The position numbers and the translations under genes are program-made. Shown here piece by piece: positions 17,280-27,184 of a DNA stretch of 64,000 nucleotides. Source of the DNA: Beijerinckia mobilis. GTDB taxonomy: Bacteria > Pseudomonadota > Alphaproteobacteria > Rhizobiales > Beijerinckiaceae. The stretch lies in the NCBI RefSeq assembly GCF_000745425.1, contig NZ_JQJH01000006.1, positions 124,001-188,000 of the forward strand. Direction: 5' to 3'. A model generated the notes under the pieces. It was not told the DNA's origin and ran no database searches. It saw only the letters and a program-made list of their open reading frames with translations. The stretch's first letter is position 1. Each line of letters begins with the position of its first letter.

Positions 17280-17330
17280 GGACAGATCTCCTGCAAGAAT
17301 GCGGCGCGAAAGGGCATCCGCGCCGCGAAC

Positions 17331-19022
17331 TTACTGGCTTTGCAAGAAAAGGGCATGCTCGCGCGAAAGATCGCCGCGCAGCGCCTTTTCGATCAGGGCG
17401 CGCGTCTCGGCGATACCATAAAGCGCGACGAAGGAACCGAAACGCGGACCACGCGCCTCGCCGAGCAGGACCGCATAGAGCATGGAGAACCAGTCGTTGG
17501 AAACGCCCGGCCGTTCCGGCGTCGCGCCCTTCGCCTTCAAATCCTGATAGCGCGGGATGGCCCGAGCGACATCGTAAAGCGCCGTCTGGATCACCTCCGC
17601 GCTCGCATCCTGCGGCAAGCCTTCCAGCATGACGAGCACGGATTTCAGGGCTTCCGTCTCGACAGCGTCGGGGTCTCGATAGGTTTTGGACGGACGCACG
17701 AAATCACGGAAATAGCGCACCGCATAGCCAACCAGCTTGTCGAGGCGCGGATGATTTTGCGGCGAGACATTGGGCGCGTAGCGGCGCAGGAAGCCCCAAA
17801 GCACCGCCGGATCCTCGCTATTGGCGACGGCCGCGAGATTGAGCAACATGCCGAAGGAGATCGTCGTCGCCTGATTATCATGCGTCAATGTCTCGGGTGC
17901 TGGCGGCTCGCCCGAATGGATGTGCCAGACCGGATTGCCGAGCTGTTCCTTGAACGCCTGCCGCGGATAGGCGTCGAGGAAGCTCAAATAATCATCGACG
18001 GTGCGCGGAATGACGTCAAAATAGAGACGCTTGGCCGCCGTCGGCTTCTGATACATGAAAAGCGACAGGCTCTCCGGACTCGCATAAGTCAGCCATTCCT
18101 CGATCGTCAGGCCATTGCCCTTCGACTTGGAGATTTTCTGGCCCTTCTCGTCGAGGAACAATTCGTAATTGAAACCCTCCGGCGGCTTGCCGCCGAGCGC
18201 CTGTACGATGCGGCCCGACAATTTCACGGAATCGATCAGATCCTTGCCGGCCATTTCATAATCGACGCCGAGCGCATACCAGCGCATCGCCCAGTCGGGT
18301 TTCCATTGCAGCTTGCAATGGCCGCCGGTCACCGGCGTCTCGAAAGCCTCGCCGGTTTCGGGATCGCGCCAGACGATCGTGCCTGCCCCCGCATCGGCCT
18401 TCTCGATCGGCACCTGCATGACAATGCCGGTGCGCGGATGGATCGGCAGGAAGGGAGAATAAGTGGCGGCCCGCTCCTCACGGAAGGTCGGCAGCATGAT
18501 CGTCATGACGGCGTCGAGATGCGCCAGCATGTGCAGAAGCGCGGCATCGAACCGGCCAGACGTATAATATTCCGTCGAGGATGCGAATTCATATTCGAAA
18601 CCGAAGGAATCGAGAAAGGCCCGCAACCGCGCATTATTATGCGCGCCGAAGCTCGGATGCGTGCCGAAAGGATCCGGCACCTGCGTCAGCGGCTTGCCGA
18701 GCGCGGAGGCGACGAGCTCCTTGTTCGGAATATTGTCCGGCACCTTGCGCAGACCATCCATATCATCGGAAAAGGCGAGGAGCCGCGTCTTGATTCTGTC
18801 TTCCGTCAGGATCCGGAAGGCATGGCGCACCATTGTGGTGCGGGCGACCTCGCCGAAGGTGCCAATATGCGGCAGGCCGGAGGGACCGTAGCCGGTTTCG
18901 AACAAAACCTCCTTCTGCCCCGTCACCTCGATGCGTTTGATGATCTTGCGCGCTTCCTCAAAAGGCCAGGCATTGGCCGAGGCGAGTGCTTCGGGCAAGG
19001 AAAGCGGCGCGGCGGCAGACAT
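17331..19022 (-). CDS. lysS: Lysyl-tRNA synthetase, class I
   Basis: A 563-residue class I (archaeal-type) LysRS, which charges tRNA-Lys. The HIGH motif appears as PHIGTF (residues 51-56) and the KMSKS motif as KISKSKGNG. Zinc-ligand cysteines are not prominent, as in many bacterial members. Class I LysRS replaces the class II enzyme in most Alphaproteobacteria, so this is expected for the lineage. It begins at the ATG at 19022. A long open frame on the opposite strand is an artefact of high GC. A strong hairpin at 19065-19092 separates it from the TIR gene upstream. Confidence 0.95.
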   Translation of the reverse strand: MSAAAPLSLPEALASANAWPFEEARKIIKRIEVTGQKEVLFETGYGPSGLPHIGTFGEVARTTMVRHAFRILTEDRIKTRLLAFSDDMDGLRKVPDNIPNKELVASALGKPLTQVPDPFGTHPSFGAHNNARLRAFLDSFGFEYEFASSTEYYTSGRFDAALLHMLAHLDAVMTIMLPTFREERAATYSPFLPIHPRTGIVMQVPIEKADAGAGTIVWRDPETGEAFETPVTGGHCKLQWKPDWAMRWYALGVDYEMAGKDLIDSVKLSGRIVQALGGKPPEGFNYELFLDEKGQKISKSKGNGLTIEEWLTYASPESLSLFMYQKPTAAKRLYFDVIPRTVDDYLSFLDAYPRQAFKEQLGNPVWHIHSGEPPAPETLTHDNQATTISFGMLLNLAAVANSEDPAVLWGFLRRYAPNVSPQNHPRLDKLVGYAVRYFRDFVRPSKTYRDPDAVETEALKSVLVMLEGLPQDASAEVIQTALYDVARAIPRYQDLKAKGATPERPGVSNDWFSMLYAVLLGEARGPRFGSFVALYGIAETRALIEKALRGDLSREHALFLQSQ

Positions 19023-19064
19023 TGAGGTCCTCTATCCGTTGAAATGGAACATGGTTGATAAAAG

Positions 19065-19092
19065 CAGCGCGCCCGCGCAGCAAGCGCGGGCG
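19065..19092 (-). terminator. Hairpin terminator after the TIR gene
   Basis: CGCCCGCGC (19070-19078) and GCGCGGGCG (19084-19092) form a perfect 9-bp GC stem with an AGCAA loop. On the minus strand it is followed within about six bases by a short CTTTTATC tract. It lies downstream of the TIR gene and upstream of lysS. Confidence 0.6.
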
Positions 19093-19231
19093 GGTTCGGC
19101 CAGACTGTCGTTCAGTCCAGAGCCTGCGCTTGTGATTTCACGACAGGCGTCATCTGACCAGATCTAAAGTTTTCAGGCGCCGCACATCTCAAGCGCGCAT
19201 GGCGACCAAGTTGATGTGCAAGGCCCTATAA

Positions 19232-19642
19232 TCAGAAAGACCGCGTATAGGACAATTCGACCGCTTCCTTCAGCGCATCGAAGGAACAATCCTTGGCGGT
19301 GAGCGATCCGAAATTGAGGAGTGCCGCCGGGCTCTTGTTCTTGATGTGAAGCCTTGCCCCGATGACCTTCTTGCCCTTGACGGAAGCGGTCTGCACTTCC
19401 CAGTTGATCCACTCGTTATTGCCGGTGTCCTTGCCGATAATGCAGAAAAGATGCGTCGCCGCCTTGATGCGTTCGGTAATTTCTTCCTTGAGCGGGGCCG
19501 CCTCGGGGCTGTGGAACGGCGTTCTCGGCAAGCTCTTGTCGTAATCGAAATCGAATTCGTTGTTCTTGTTGCCTTCAAGGAGCGCATTCAAGGCGGGCAT
19601 ATCTTGTTCCTTGAAAATAACGAAAATACGGGGACGCTCCAT
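19232..19642 (-). CDS. TIR-like (ThsB/DUF1863-type) protein
   Basis: A 136-residue single-domain protein. The pattern RIFVIFKEQD, then FDFDYDKSLPRTPFHSPEAAPLKEEITERI, then LFCIIGKDTGNNEWINWEV matches the MTH538/DUF1863 TIR-like family, which includes ThsB of Thoeris. The likely catalytic glutamate is Glu82 in WINWEVQ. In Thoeris this protein makes a cyclic ADP-ribose signal from NAD+ that activates ThsA. No ThsA-like gene (SIR2 or SLOG domain) is near, so its effector is missing, elsewhere, or different. The start ATG at 19642 is chosen because sequence upstream is not conserved in type. It is flanked by lysS and an AEC transporter. Confidence 0.82.
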   Translation of the reverse strand: MERPRIFVIFKEQDMPALNALLEGNKNNEFDFDYDKSLPRTPFHSPEAAPLKEEITERIKAATHLFCIIGKDTGNNEWINWEVQTASVKGKKVIGARLHIKNKSPAALLNFGSLTAKDCSFDALKEAVELSYTRSF

Positions 19643-19923
19643 GAAAAAACTCCGCTGGTGAGGCCAAAAAGGCCACGCAGGAAAAAGCATGACGGGAGAC
19701 GGGGGCATCTGGAGGCTGTCGATTGCGGCAGCCTCGGCTCGACACCGGGTTTGGCATCGGACAAGACCGGCCCAACGGTACCGGTCCTCATCCTGACCCG
19801 AGACCCATCCTTATAGGGCGGAAAGGCCCTTGCAAAGAGCCATCATGCAAGCTTGCGACCAGCAACATGAGGCTCCGGGGCGCAAACGGCTCGCAATCCA
19901 CGCCATTTGTTGAGCTCTTCGGC

Positions 19924-20871
19924 TCATGGCGCGCTCACTGGCGCAATGGCCGCGAGATAAAGCGAAAGAGTCCCGATGGAAACGATCGTCGACACAAGAA
20001 CGACGTCGGATATCGTCCCCACCTCGCGTTCATAGACTTTCGCCAGCATGAACGACCCAGTTCCTGTCGGCAAGGCGGCAAACAGAACGGCGACCTGGGT
20101 CGAAAGCGGCGACAGGCCGAAAACCGGACCAGCCAACACAAAGGCAAGCACTGGCTGGGCAACCAGTTTGGTCAGGACGAGGGCAACCATCACCTTCCTA
20201 TCGCGCGCGACCGATTGTCTCGGTTCGGCGAGGAACAGACCGAGGGCGACAAGCGCGCAAGGTGAAGCGGCACCACCAAGCAATTTCAGAAATGTATCGG
20301 CGGAGGCCGGTGGGCTCGCCCCAGTCAGCGGAAAACAGGCGCCGAGCACAGGCGCGACGAGCAATGGATTACGCATGAGTGTTCCACCGACCTTCATCAC
20401 GAGATGAGCCGGGCGCTGTTCACTCTGTAAGTCGATTTCAATGAAAATGATGGCGAGGGCGAAGGTGAAACAGATCGTGATCATTGCCGCGGTCAGCGCG
20501 AGCGGCATTGCGGCGGCGCCGAAAGCAACCATGGCGAGAGGAAAGCCAATATAGCCGGTGTTTCCATAGGCTGCATTCAACCCGTCGATCGCCGCATCCG
20601 CGAGCGGACACCCGCGCAGACGCAAAAGCAGGATCGCGCCGAAAATGAGCAGATTGGCAAGGCCAAAGGCAGCAATGAATCCCGGCTGCCAGATGTCACA
20701 CCAATGAGCATGCGCTGTAATATCGAAAAGAAGCGCGGGAAGCGCCAAAAAGGCGACGAATCTGTTCAACTCTGTCGTCGCGTGTAAACCAAGAACGCCA
20801 AGCCTTCGCGCCACCCATCCAGCAAGAATAAGCGCAAAAACGGGGGAAACGATACTGAAAGTCGTCAACAT
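19924..20871 (-). CDS. AEC-family permease (auxin/malonate efflux carrier type)
   Basis: A 315-residue inner-membrane protein with about ten hydrophobic helices in two five-helix halves. It starts MLTTFSIVSPVFALILAGW, typical of the family, and contains FVAFLALPALLFDI and NAAYGNTGYIGFPLAMVAFG. Related proteins export organic acids such as malonate, or auxin in plants; the substrate here is unknown. The ATG at 20871 is preferred over a longer upstream frame that lacks membrane-protein character at its front. It is downstream of the glycosyltransferase on the same strand, with a 15-bp tandem repeat in the gap between them. Confidence 0.87.
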   Translation of the reverse strand: MLTTFSIVSPVFALILAGWVARRLGVLGLHATTELNRFVAFLALPALLFDITAHAHWCDIWQPGFIAAFGLANLLIFGAILLLRLRGCPLADAAIDGLNAAYGNTGYIGFPLAMVAFGAAAMPLALTAAMITICFTFALAIIFIEIDLQSEQRPAHLVMKVGGTLMRNPLLVAPVLGACFPLTGASPPASADTFLKLLGGAASPCALVALGLFLAEPRQSVARDRKVMVALVLTKLVAQPVLAFVLAGPVFGLSPLSTQVAVLFAALPTGTGSFMLAKVYEREVGTISDVVLVSTIVSIGTLSLYLAAIAPVSAP

Positions 20872-21017
20872 TACAGAGGCCGGACAGCGATTATTCCCTA
20901 TCCCTACCGGACTCTGTTTCACGCGACAAGAAGACTTGGTCGGAGGCCACCGTCCGGCAGTCACAAAGGCCAAAAGACAATGAGTCTGCCTCGTCTCCCT
21001 TTGGCATAACCATCAAC

Positions 21018-21047
21018 AAGCCGGTGACTCCCAAGCCGGTGACTCCG
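21018..21047. repeat. Two tandem copies of a 15-bp unit
   Basis: AAGCCGGTGACTCCC at 21018-21032 is followed directly by AAGCCGGTGACTCCG at 21033-21047, in the spacer between the AEC transporter and the glycosyltransferase. Confidence 0.7.
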
Positions 21048-21063
21048 GAGCTCACCGAATTGA

Positions 21064-23118
21064 TCACACGAAGCGCTCGTGTTTTTCGCATTTGGCGAGT
21101 TCGCCTGAGGTATAGCGGCGCGACATACGGCGTCTTGCAAGTCCGTGTTCCGTCTTGCGCCAATGAAACGGCCGCAGCAAAAGATCATAAAGCGCCGCCC
21201 ATGCGGCGAAGGAAATTAAAAGATTATAGGGCAGGAGCAGAGGCAGTAGAATCCAGAAACCCTCAAGACGCCGACGGCGCGCGCCGAGCCAGCTGATCCA
21301 GACTGTCGAAAGAACGCCCAGAAAGGCGACGGCAAGAAACAGCGTGGCGGCGGCGATATCAATCCAGTTTTCCGGATGCGGCGGGCCATTGCCTATCCAT
21401 TCGACAAGGGCAATGATGGTGAAAACTGGCCAGAGCGGGGGCGCAAGAACGAGGCCGACAAGCAACAACACAAGCGCAACCCCCTGCCGCGGCCCCAACT
21501 CGGCGAGAAGCCGGCGCGGATCACGCATCAGCACGAGAGCGGTCTGCATCCAGCCCTTGAGCCAACGCCGGCGCTGCGAAAACCAGGCGTCGAGATGGGC
21601 CGGCGCCTCCTCCAAAGTGTCTGAAGCGAGGGTCGCCGCCCGGTAATCATGGCGGGCGAGACGCATGCCGAGATCGGCATCCTCGGTGACGTTCCAGGCA
21701 TCCCATCCACGGACGGCCCGCAGCACATCAGTGCGGAAATGATTGGACGTGCCGCCGAGCGGCAGCGGCAGGCGCAGTTCCGACATGCCTTCAAGCAGGA
21801 CATCGAACAGAATTGCATATTCGATGGCGAAAAGGCGGGTGAGCCAGGAATCCTCAATATTGTCGATAACGAGCCGCGCCTGCAGGCAGGCGAGCCGGCG
21901 CGGACTGGCCAGAAAACGTTCCGCCGCATGCCGGAGCTGGAGGGGATCGGGTTCATCCTCGGCGTCGAAGACCGTTACGAAGACACCGCGCAGCAGCGGC
22001 AAGGCGACATTCAACGCCCGCGGCTTGGTGCGGGGTGCGCCACGCGGGGCGACAATGATTTCATAACGCGGCGAGAGATCGACGGCCCGCAAGGCCCGAA
22101 GAGTCTCCTCATCATCAGCCTCGATGACGAGCTTGATCTCGAGCTTGGCTGCAGGATAGTCGATACGCTCCAGGGCATCGACAAGCTGCGGCACGACGCG
22201 CGCCTCGCGATGCAAGGCTATGACGATCGAATAAAATGGCAGGACCGCATCGGCGAGGACCGGACGCCAGAGGGGACGCAGGCCAAGGCTCGTTGCGGCC
22301 GCGGCGAGACGCATGAGCAGCAAGCCGAAAAACAACACGGCAAGACAAAAGGAGGCGGCAAATCCGCAGGCGACGATTTTGAGGCCAAAACCACCGGCGG
22401 CAATTGGCGGCGCGATCAGCCTGCGTAATGTCGCTTGCTGGAGAGGCATCGTTCTCGCCGAAAGGTCCGGGTCAAAATCGGAGAGTCCGAAACTCGCCTC
22501 GAGTCCGATCTGCAAAGAGGCCGCCCGGCGCACGAGATAGGAAAAATGCGCGGGTGTCGTCAAAAGCAGGCGCGGCACCGCATCCATGTGGCGCGGTCCA
22601 ATCTCCAGCAATTCGCGCAGGAACATGTCACGCGGCGCCGCGAGAAAACAGTCGGGCACCACCGGGCGAGGCGGGAAACCACGACTGCCGCCGGGATCAT
22701 CCTGATCCGCGTCAAGCCGCGCATATCCCGCATAAAGGTCACGCGGATAACGCAAATCCTCGGCAAGCCGCACGGGACCGCGGACAAAGGCGAGATCGAG
22801 ATGAGCCGCGAGCGCCTGATAATAGAAGACCTCGTCGATCATCCCCATCGCGAAGAGCGCCCGCTCCGGGGCAACATTCTGATCACGCGCGTGCCGTCCA
22901 GCCTCGATGAGATGCCCAAGTGGCACCCCCGCTCCGGCCAGAAAACCGAGCTCCACCGGCAGAGCCGCCTGCTCGCCAGAGGGTTCCAGGCCGGGGAAGG
23001 CCGCGCCACGATGCGGCACCGGAAAATAAGCCGGTGCCATCTGACCCGGAACGCTGGGGACGGGCAAAGGCGAAACAGACACGCGACAGCTCCCGCAAGA
23101 GCTACGATCGCCTTGCAC
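21064..23118 (-). CDS. Membrane glycosyltransferase, cellulose-synthase-like GT2
   Basis: A processive-type GT2 enzyme. The catalytic core has VIEADDEETL, DAEDEPDP (DxD), TEDADLG (catalytic base) and QRRRWLKGW (QxxRW motif). Two membrane helices precede the core (FAASFCLAVLFFGLLLM) and three or four follow it. The first 230 residues are a soluble domain with features of the GspE/MshE N-terminal fold (GVPLGHLIEAGRHARDQ). The start is GTG at 23118 or ATG at 23040; the ribosome-binding site does not settle it. The product is presumably an exopolysaccharide or beta-glucan. No c-di-GMP PilZ domain is seen in the protein. Confidence 0.85.
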   Translation of the reverse strand: MQGDRSSCGSCRVSVSPLPVPSVPGQMAPAYFPVPHRGAAFPGLEPSGEQAALPVELGFLAGAGVPLGHLIEAGRHARDQNVAPERALFAMGMIDEVFYYQALAAHLDLAFVRGPVRLAEDLRYPRDLYAGYARLDADQDDPGGSRGFPPRPVVPDCFLAAPRDMFLRELLEIGPRHMDAVPRLLLTTPAHFSYLVRRAASLQIGLEASFGLSDFDPDLSARTMPLQQATLRRLIAPPIAAGGFGLKIVACGFAASFCLAVLFFGLLLMRLAAAATSLGLRPLWRPVLADAVLPFYSIVIALHREARVVPQLVDALERIDYPAAKLEIKLVIEADDEETLRALRAVDLSPRYEIIVAPRGAPRTKPRALNVALPLLRGVFVTVFDAEDEPDPLQLRHAAERFLASPRRLACLQARLVIDNIEDSWLTRLFAIEYAILFDVLLEGMSELRLPLPLGGTSNHFRTDVLRAVRGWDAWNVTEDADLGMRLARHDYRAATLASDTLEEAPAHLDAWFSQRRRWLKGWMQTALVLMRDPRRLLAELGPRQGVALVLLLVGLVLAPPLWPVFTIIALVEWIGNGPPHPENWIDIAAATLFLAVAFLGVLSTVWISWLGARRRRLEGFWILLPLLLPYNLLISFAAWAALYDLLLRPFHWRKTEHGLARRRMSRRYTSGELAKCEKHERFV

Positions 23119-23256
23119 CCTACGATCTCGATCGATGCGCAGCTCGAACGATAAAAGCCGTGTGATGCCAAGGCGAAGAGCTAAGGTAAAATAACCTTAC
23201 CCCGGAATCGCGATTCGCTATATAATTATTTTTTATCTCGTATGAGATGCGAGAGA

Positions 23257-24036
23257 TCATGCCTCGGCGGCAGCTGATCCACAGACGATCCCTTCAGCCA
23301 GCCGTTTGCGCAAGAAAGTATAATAAGCGAGATGATGCCCGAACTGCACGGCCTTGGCCTCATAGCGTGTGCCGCTCCACCCTTCCCAGGGTTTACGCCA
23401 CTGAACCGCTTCCTGCACCGGCCAATCGAAAAAGGGCGAGCGAAGAATACGCGCCAATGTCCAGCCGGCATAATCGTCGATATCGGTCGCGAAACATAAA
23501 GGCGCCTCCGGCCGCAGCACACGGGCGAGACTTTCCAGCATCGCATCCGAAATGAAACGGCGCTTGCGCTGGCGCCGCTTCGGCCAGGGATCTGGATAGA
23601 GCAAATATATGCCGGCGAGACTCTGCGCCGGCAGCACATCGAGAACCTTGCGGGCATCGCCTTCGAAAAGGCGAATGTTGCTCAAGGCATCCGCTTCGAT
23701 CAGCGCCAGCATTTTGGCGACGCCATTGTGGAAAGCCTCGCAGCCGATGAAACCCCGTTCCGGATGCTGCGCTGCGACGGCGGCCAGATGTTCGCCGCCG
23801 CCGAAACCGATTTCCAGCCAGATGTCCTTCGGCGCATGCGGAAAGGCATCCTCGATCCGTTGGATCGGATGCGAAGCGTCGAATGCGAAATCCGGCAATC
23901 GGTCCCGCATCAAGGCGGAATGATAGGACCGCAGTCTTTTACCGCGCCGGCGACCGTAAAGGGTCGTCTCAAATATAGCACCCGCTTCCGATCCGGAAGC
24001 GGGTGGCGTCTCATCTTCGTTCATGACAATTGGCAT
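23257..24036 (-). CDS. trmB: tRNA (guanine-N7-)-methyltransferase
   Basis: A 259-residue SAM-dependent enzyme that methylates G46 in the variable loop of tRNA. The family signature is seen in LRSYHSALMRD near the N-terminus, the SAM-binding motif DIWLEIGFGGGEHL, and YLLYPDPWPKRRQRKRRF, the conserved DPWPK region. It follows metK by 20 bases on the same strand, as in many Hyphomicrobiales, and is probably cotranscribed with it. Start ATG at 24036. Confidence 0.95.
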   Translation of the reverse strand: MPIVMNEDETPPASGSEAGAIFETTLYGRRRGKRLRSYHSALMRDRLPDFAFDASHPIQRIEDAFPHAPKDIWLEIGFGGGEHLAAVAAQHPERGFIGCEAFHNGVAKMLALIEADALSNIRLFEGDARKVLDVLPAQSLAGIYLLYPDPWPKRRQRKRRFISDAMLESLARVLRPEAPLCFATDIDDYAGWTLARILRSPFFDWPVQEAVQWRKPWEGWSGTRYEAKAVQFGHHLAYYTFLRKRLAEGIVCGSAAAEA

Positions 24037-24055
24037 GGAAATCGACGAAAATGCC

Positions 24056-25252
24056 TCAGGCGATTGCGGCCTTCAACTTGTCCACGAGGTCGGTCCGCTC
24101 CCAGGAAAAGCCCCCGTCAGCTTCCGGCGCCCGGCCGAAATGGCCATAGGCCGAGGTCCGCGCATAGATCGGCCTGTTGAGCTGGAGATGTTCGCGGATG
24201 CCGCGGGGCGAGAGCCTCATGAGCGTAGGCAGCACAGCTTCGAGCTTTTCCTCGGCCACGGTTCCGGTGCCATGCGTATCGACATAGACCGACAAAGGTT
24301 CAGCAACGCCAATGGCATAGGCGAGCTGGATCGTGACACGCTCGGCAAGGCCCGCAGCAACGACATTCTTGGCGAGATAACGCGCGGCATAGGCCGCCGA
24401 CCGGTCAACCTTGGTCGGATCCTTGCCGGAAAAAGCGCCACCGCCATGGGGTGCCGCACCACCATAAGTATCCACGATGATTTTACGGCCGGTCAGGCCG
24501 CAGTCCCCATCCGGACCCCCGATCACGAATTTACCGGTCGGATTGACGTGCCAGACCGTCTCCTCGGTGATCCAGCCTTCCGGCAAGGTCTTGCGGATAA
24601 AGGGTTCGACGATCGCCCGAACATCTTCCGAGGACAAGGTCTCATCGACATGCTGCGTCGACAGAACGATCTGGGTTACGCCGACCGGCTTGCCATTCAC
24701 ATAACGAACAGTGACCTGGCTTTTCGCATCGGGACCGAGCTTGGCAGCGTCGCCGATCTTGTTCTTGCGGGCGGCGGAGAGGACTTCCAGAATCTTATGG
24801 GAATAATAAATCGGCGCCGGCATCAATTCGGGTGTTTCACGGCAGGCATAGCCAAACATAATACCCTGATCACCAGCACCTTCATCCTTGTTGCCGGCGG
24901 AATCCACACCCTGTGCGATATCGGCGGATTGTGCATGCAGCAAGACCTCGACATCGACATTCTGCCAATGGAATCCCGCCTGTTCGTAACCGATATCCTT
25001 GATTGCATTACGCGCTGTTTCGATGATCTGTTCTTCGGACAGTTGCGGGCCGCGTACCTCACCGGCAATTACCAGACGATTGGTGGTCGCCAAATTCTCA
25101 CAGGCGACGCGGATCTGATAGGGATCGATTCCCGCCTTTTCCCCCTCACGAAAGAAAAGATCGACGATCTCGTCCGAAATACGGTCGCATACCTTGTCGG
25201 GATGACCTTCGGACACCGATTCACTGGTGAAAAGATAATTTGCGCGTGCCAC
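24056..25252 (-). CDS. metK: S-adenosylmethionine synthetase
   Basis: A 398-residue enzyme making SAM from methionine and ATP. Signatures are [19 protein letters not shown] near the N-terminus, [12 protein letters not shown] and [19 protein letters not shown]. The start is GTG at 25252, preceded by GAGGAG at suitable distance. It forms a likely operon with trmB, and the next gene upstream encodes an Xre regulator often found beside metK in this order. Two exact copies of AATTCGTTCGTT, 31 bases apart, lie in the promoter region and are candidate operator sites. No SAM riboswitch core could be recognised upstream. Confidence 0.97.
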   Translation of the reverse strand: MARANYLFTSESVSEGHPDKVCDRISDEIVDLFFREGEKAGIDPYQIRVACENLATTNRLVIAGEVRGPQLSEEQIIETARNAIKDIGYEQAGFHWQNVDVEVLLHAQSADIAQGVDSAGNKDEGAGDQGIMFGYACRETPELMPAPIYYSHKILEVLSAARKNKIGDAAKLGPDAKSQVTVRYVNGKPVGVTQIVLSTQHVDETLSSEDVRAIVEPFIRKTLPEGWITEETVWHVNPTGKFVIGGPDGDCGLTGRKIIVDTYGGAAPHGGGAFSGKDPTKVDRSAAYAARYLAKNVVAAGLAERVTIQLAYAIGVAEPLSVYVDTHGTGTVAEEKLEAVLPTLMRLSPRGIREHLQLNRPIYARTSAYGHFGRAPEADGGFSWERTDLVDKLKAAIA

Positions 25253-25312
25253 CCAGATTTCTCCTCAACTCTGCTGCGCCAGAGATGACTTTAATGGCCG
25301 GCACTGTCTGGT

Positions 25313-25355
25313 AATTCGTTCGTTTGGTCAAGCCGATTCCATCAATTCGTTCGTT
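25313..25355. promoter_or_regulatory. Paired direct repeats upstream of metK
   Basis: AATTCGTTCGTT occurs at 25313-25324 and again at 25344-25355. The spacing of 31 bp is close to three helical turns, so both sites face the same side of the DNA. They lie 60-100 bases upstream of the metK GTG. A related palindrome ACGAAATTCGT occurs upstream of the xre gene (26071-26081). They are candidate binding sites for the neighbouring Xre regulator. Confidence 0.45.
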
Positions 25356-25591
25356 ATAGAGAACGCGCAGAAACTGATTGTTGCGCCCACGTCACATTGA
25401 AACGGCCCCGGTCAGAGCCAATGCAGCAGGTGAAGCCAAGGAAGAAATCAGGAGGAAGATCAAGGACGCGGCAAGGTTTGGACAAAAGACGAAGGACACG
25501 AGGCAGCATCATGCCTGCGTTTATGCGGGACTGTGTCGGAGTTCTATCTTTAGGCGCAGGTCCCCAAAACCGGCCTATACGCGAGGACGCA

Positions 25592-26032
25592 TCAACTCCC
25601 GGCGCTTCCCCCCGCCGTCTGCTCGTCGTCTCCGGCGAGCGTCATGACAAGCTCGACAATTCTCTTGCGGATTTTCGGATCCTTGATCCGGCGAAATGCC
25701 AGATTGAGGTTCAATCCCTCGGGAGTGGAGAGAAATTCCGTCACATAGGAAGGTGATCCTTCCTCTTGCGCCGGCGTCGTGTCGGCACGCGGCATTCCCT
25801 CGAAGGCAGGAGCCCCTTCGAAGAAGAAAGCTGGGGGAACATCGAGAATGCGCGAAATCTGCTGCAGACGGCTCGCGCCTATTCGATTGGTGCCCTTTTC
25901 ATATTTTTGCACCTGCTGAAAGGTCAGACCCAGTGCCTCTCCCAATTTTTCCTGGCTCATGCCCAACATGACCCGCCGCATGCGGACCTTGCCACCCACA
26001 TGGCAATCGATCGGGTTGGGAATTTTTTTCAC
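25592..26032 (-). CDS. Xre-family transcriptional regulator between lnt and metK
   Basis: A 146-residue regulator with an N-terminal helix-turn-helix (residues about 10-65: GKVRMRRVMLGMSQEKLGEALGLTFQQVQKYEKGTNR split here only for description) and a C-terminal tail RRIKDPKIRKRIVELVMTL. Proteins of this type sit between lnt and metK in many Hyphomicrobiales and are often called Cro/CI-like. The target is unknown, although metK is an obvious candidate. ATG at 26032 follows a purine-rich stretch. It is separated from lnt by an unusually long, AT-rich, repeat-bearing spacer. Confidence 0.9.
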   Translation of the reverse strand: MKKIPNPIDCHVGGKVRMRRVMLGMSQEKLGEALGLTFQQVQKYEKGTNRIGASRLQQISRILDVPPAFFFEGAPAFEGMPRADTTPAQEEGSPSYVTEFLSTPEGLNLNLAFRRIKDPKIRKRIVELVMTLAGDDEQTAGGSAGS

Positions 26033-26639
26033 GCACTTATGACCCTTCTCACGAACATACGCGCACGCGCACGAAATTCGTCACTTCTCACTCTAGGGAA
26101 TTGTTCGATGAGCGGACCTGCTGCCCGTCTACGAGGAGGCCGAACCGATTTTGTGGAAACGACGCCCGATCGCCTGCGCAAAGCAGTCAGAACATTATGG
26201 AATCAATGAGACCTCATCCATCAAAACGATAGTATCGGATCTGTTTCAGCTTGACCATCCGATGTTTTGCATTATGTACGCTAAAGTTGAACAAGTAAAA
26301 GCTGCATACACAACTGGTTGAATTGACCATGCACGAGGCCCGTATGTCTCTGTATTGGGACATCTAATAATAGTTATATAATCTCTTTCACAGCCCCTAG
26401 TCTAATGAAAGAAATCGTATGCCTGTATAAACTATGGCTTGTGATGGGGAAAAATTTCAATACGCAGGAGCTTACAAAGAACTGCTCATGCTCGCCTCCC
26501 TGCCGAATTGGATAATTTTTCATGACGTTTTATAACACGTTTGTCCGTTATCCTAGGTAGGACATCCTCAGCTACCATCCCAGAACGCATCAGAGATCAT
26601 CAGAAACTCTGTTGTTTCGAAACAATTCCACTTAAGAAA

Positions 26640-26660
26640 CTAGAGCATTTTCAAGCCTCT
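26640..26660. repeat. Dispersed repeat family 2, partial copy (left arm)
   Basis: Contains the left arm CTAGAGCATTTTCAAGCC of the family-2 element; the central GAATCGCTT-type hairpin and right arm are not preserved. Confidence 0.45.
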
Positions 26661-26849
26661 TCAATAAGGCCGAGATTCTATTCGAAGTGAAACTGCTGTC
26701 GGAATTAATTCCTCAGTGGATCAAAAGGTTTCAACCTTGATCAATTCACTCCACCAAATCTGGCCGGAACCGCGCGCCAACGCCATTGCCGTTCGTAAAA
26801 ATCTGCTTCGACGGCGCGCTCGAATACCGGAACTACTCCACTTTGGAAA

Positions 26850-26889
26850 TTAGAACGTTTTCAATGTGTTTCGAATCGCTTGGCGAACC
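26850..26889. repeat. Dispersed repeat family 2, partial copy
   Basis: Left arm TAGAACGTTTTCAATG followed by the central self-complementary part GAATCGCTTGGCGAACC. The right arm with GAAAATGC is missing. Confidence 0.6.
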
Positions 26890-27086
26890 CTCTGGCTCCC
26901 CCCTGTCAAATCGACACCATTCTCTAATTCTGCAAGCGCGTTGCATCGTCCCGCAAAGCGGTCTCCGCTTTTCATTTCACCGCCACGCCAATCCATTCGG
27001 CCGGATAGTTTTGCGAAAACTCCGCCGGAGACGATAGCTTCTGAACAATTGCGAAGTCCGGCGATCGATGCTCCGCGCCGGACCTC

Positions 27087-27184
27087 ATTGATCCCGACAG
27101 GTTGGGATCAATAGGACTTGGTATACCCGAATTCCACGGGCATTGCGGGGTACACCCTTATCCCTTTGGAATAGTGGTATGTTA
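27087..27184 (+). repeat. Dispersed repeat family 1, copy A
   Basis: Begins with a hairpin (ATTGATCCC... and ...GGGATCAAT), continues with the conserved AGGACTTGGTATA and CCCGAATTCC, and ends TTATCCC...GGAATAGTGGTAT. It abuts the stop codon of lnt: the final TTA of the repeat is the lnt stop on the minus strand. It shares blocks in the same order with 40322-40466 and, inverted, 62891-63021. The large internal hairpin of the other copies is absent here. Confidence 0.8.

Larger units (their letters stand above)
26033..27086. other. Long AT-rich spacer between xre and lnt
   Basis: Over 1 kb with no credible gene, clearly richer in A and T than the surrounding DNA, especially 26200-26640. It carries two partial copies of a dispersed hairpin repeat (26640-26660 and 26850-26889). 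It should include the xre promoter near 26040-26150. Nothing else was recognised. Confidence 0.55.

Noticed and set aside
17340-19025. 561-codon plus-strand frame opposite lysS
   Set aside because: It is the exact antisense of a well-conserved synthetase, is rich in Arg, His and Gln as GC-rich shadows are, and has no domain.
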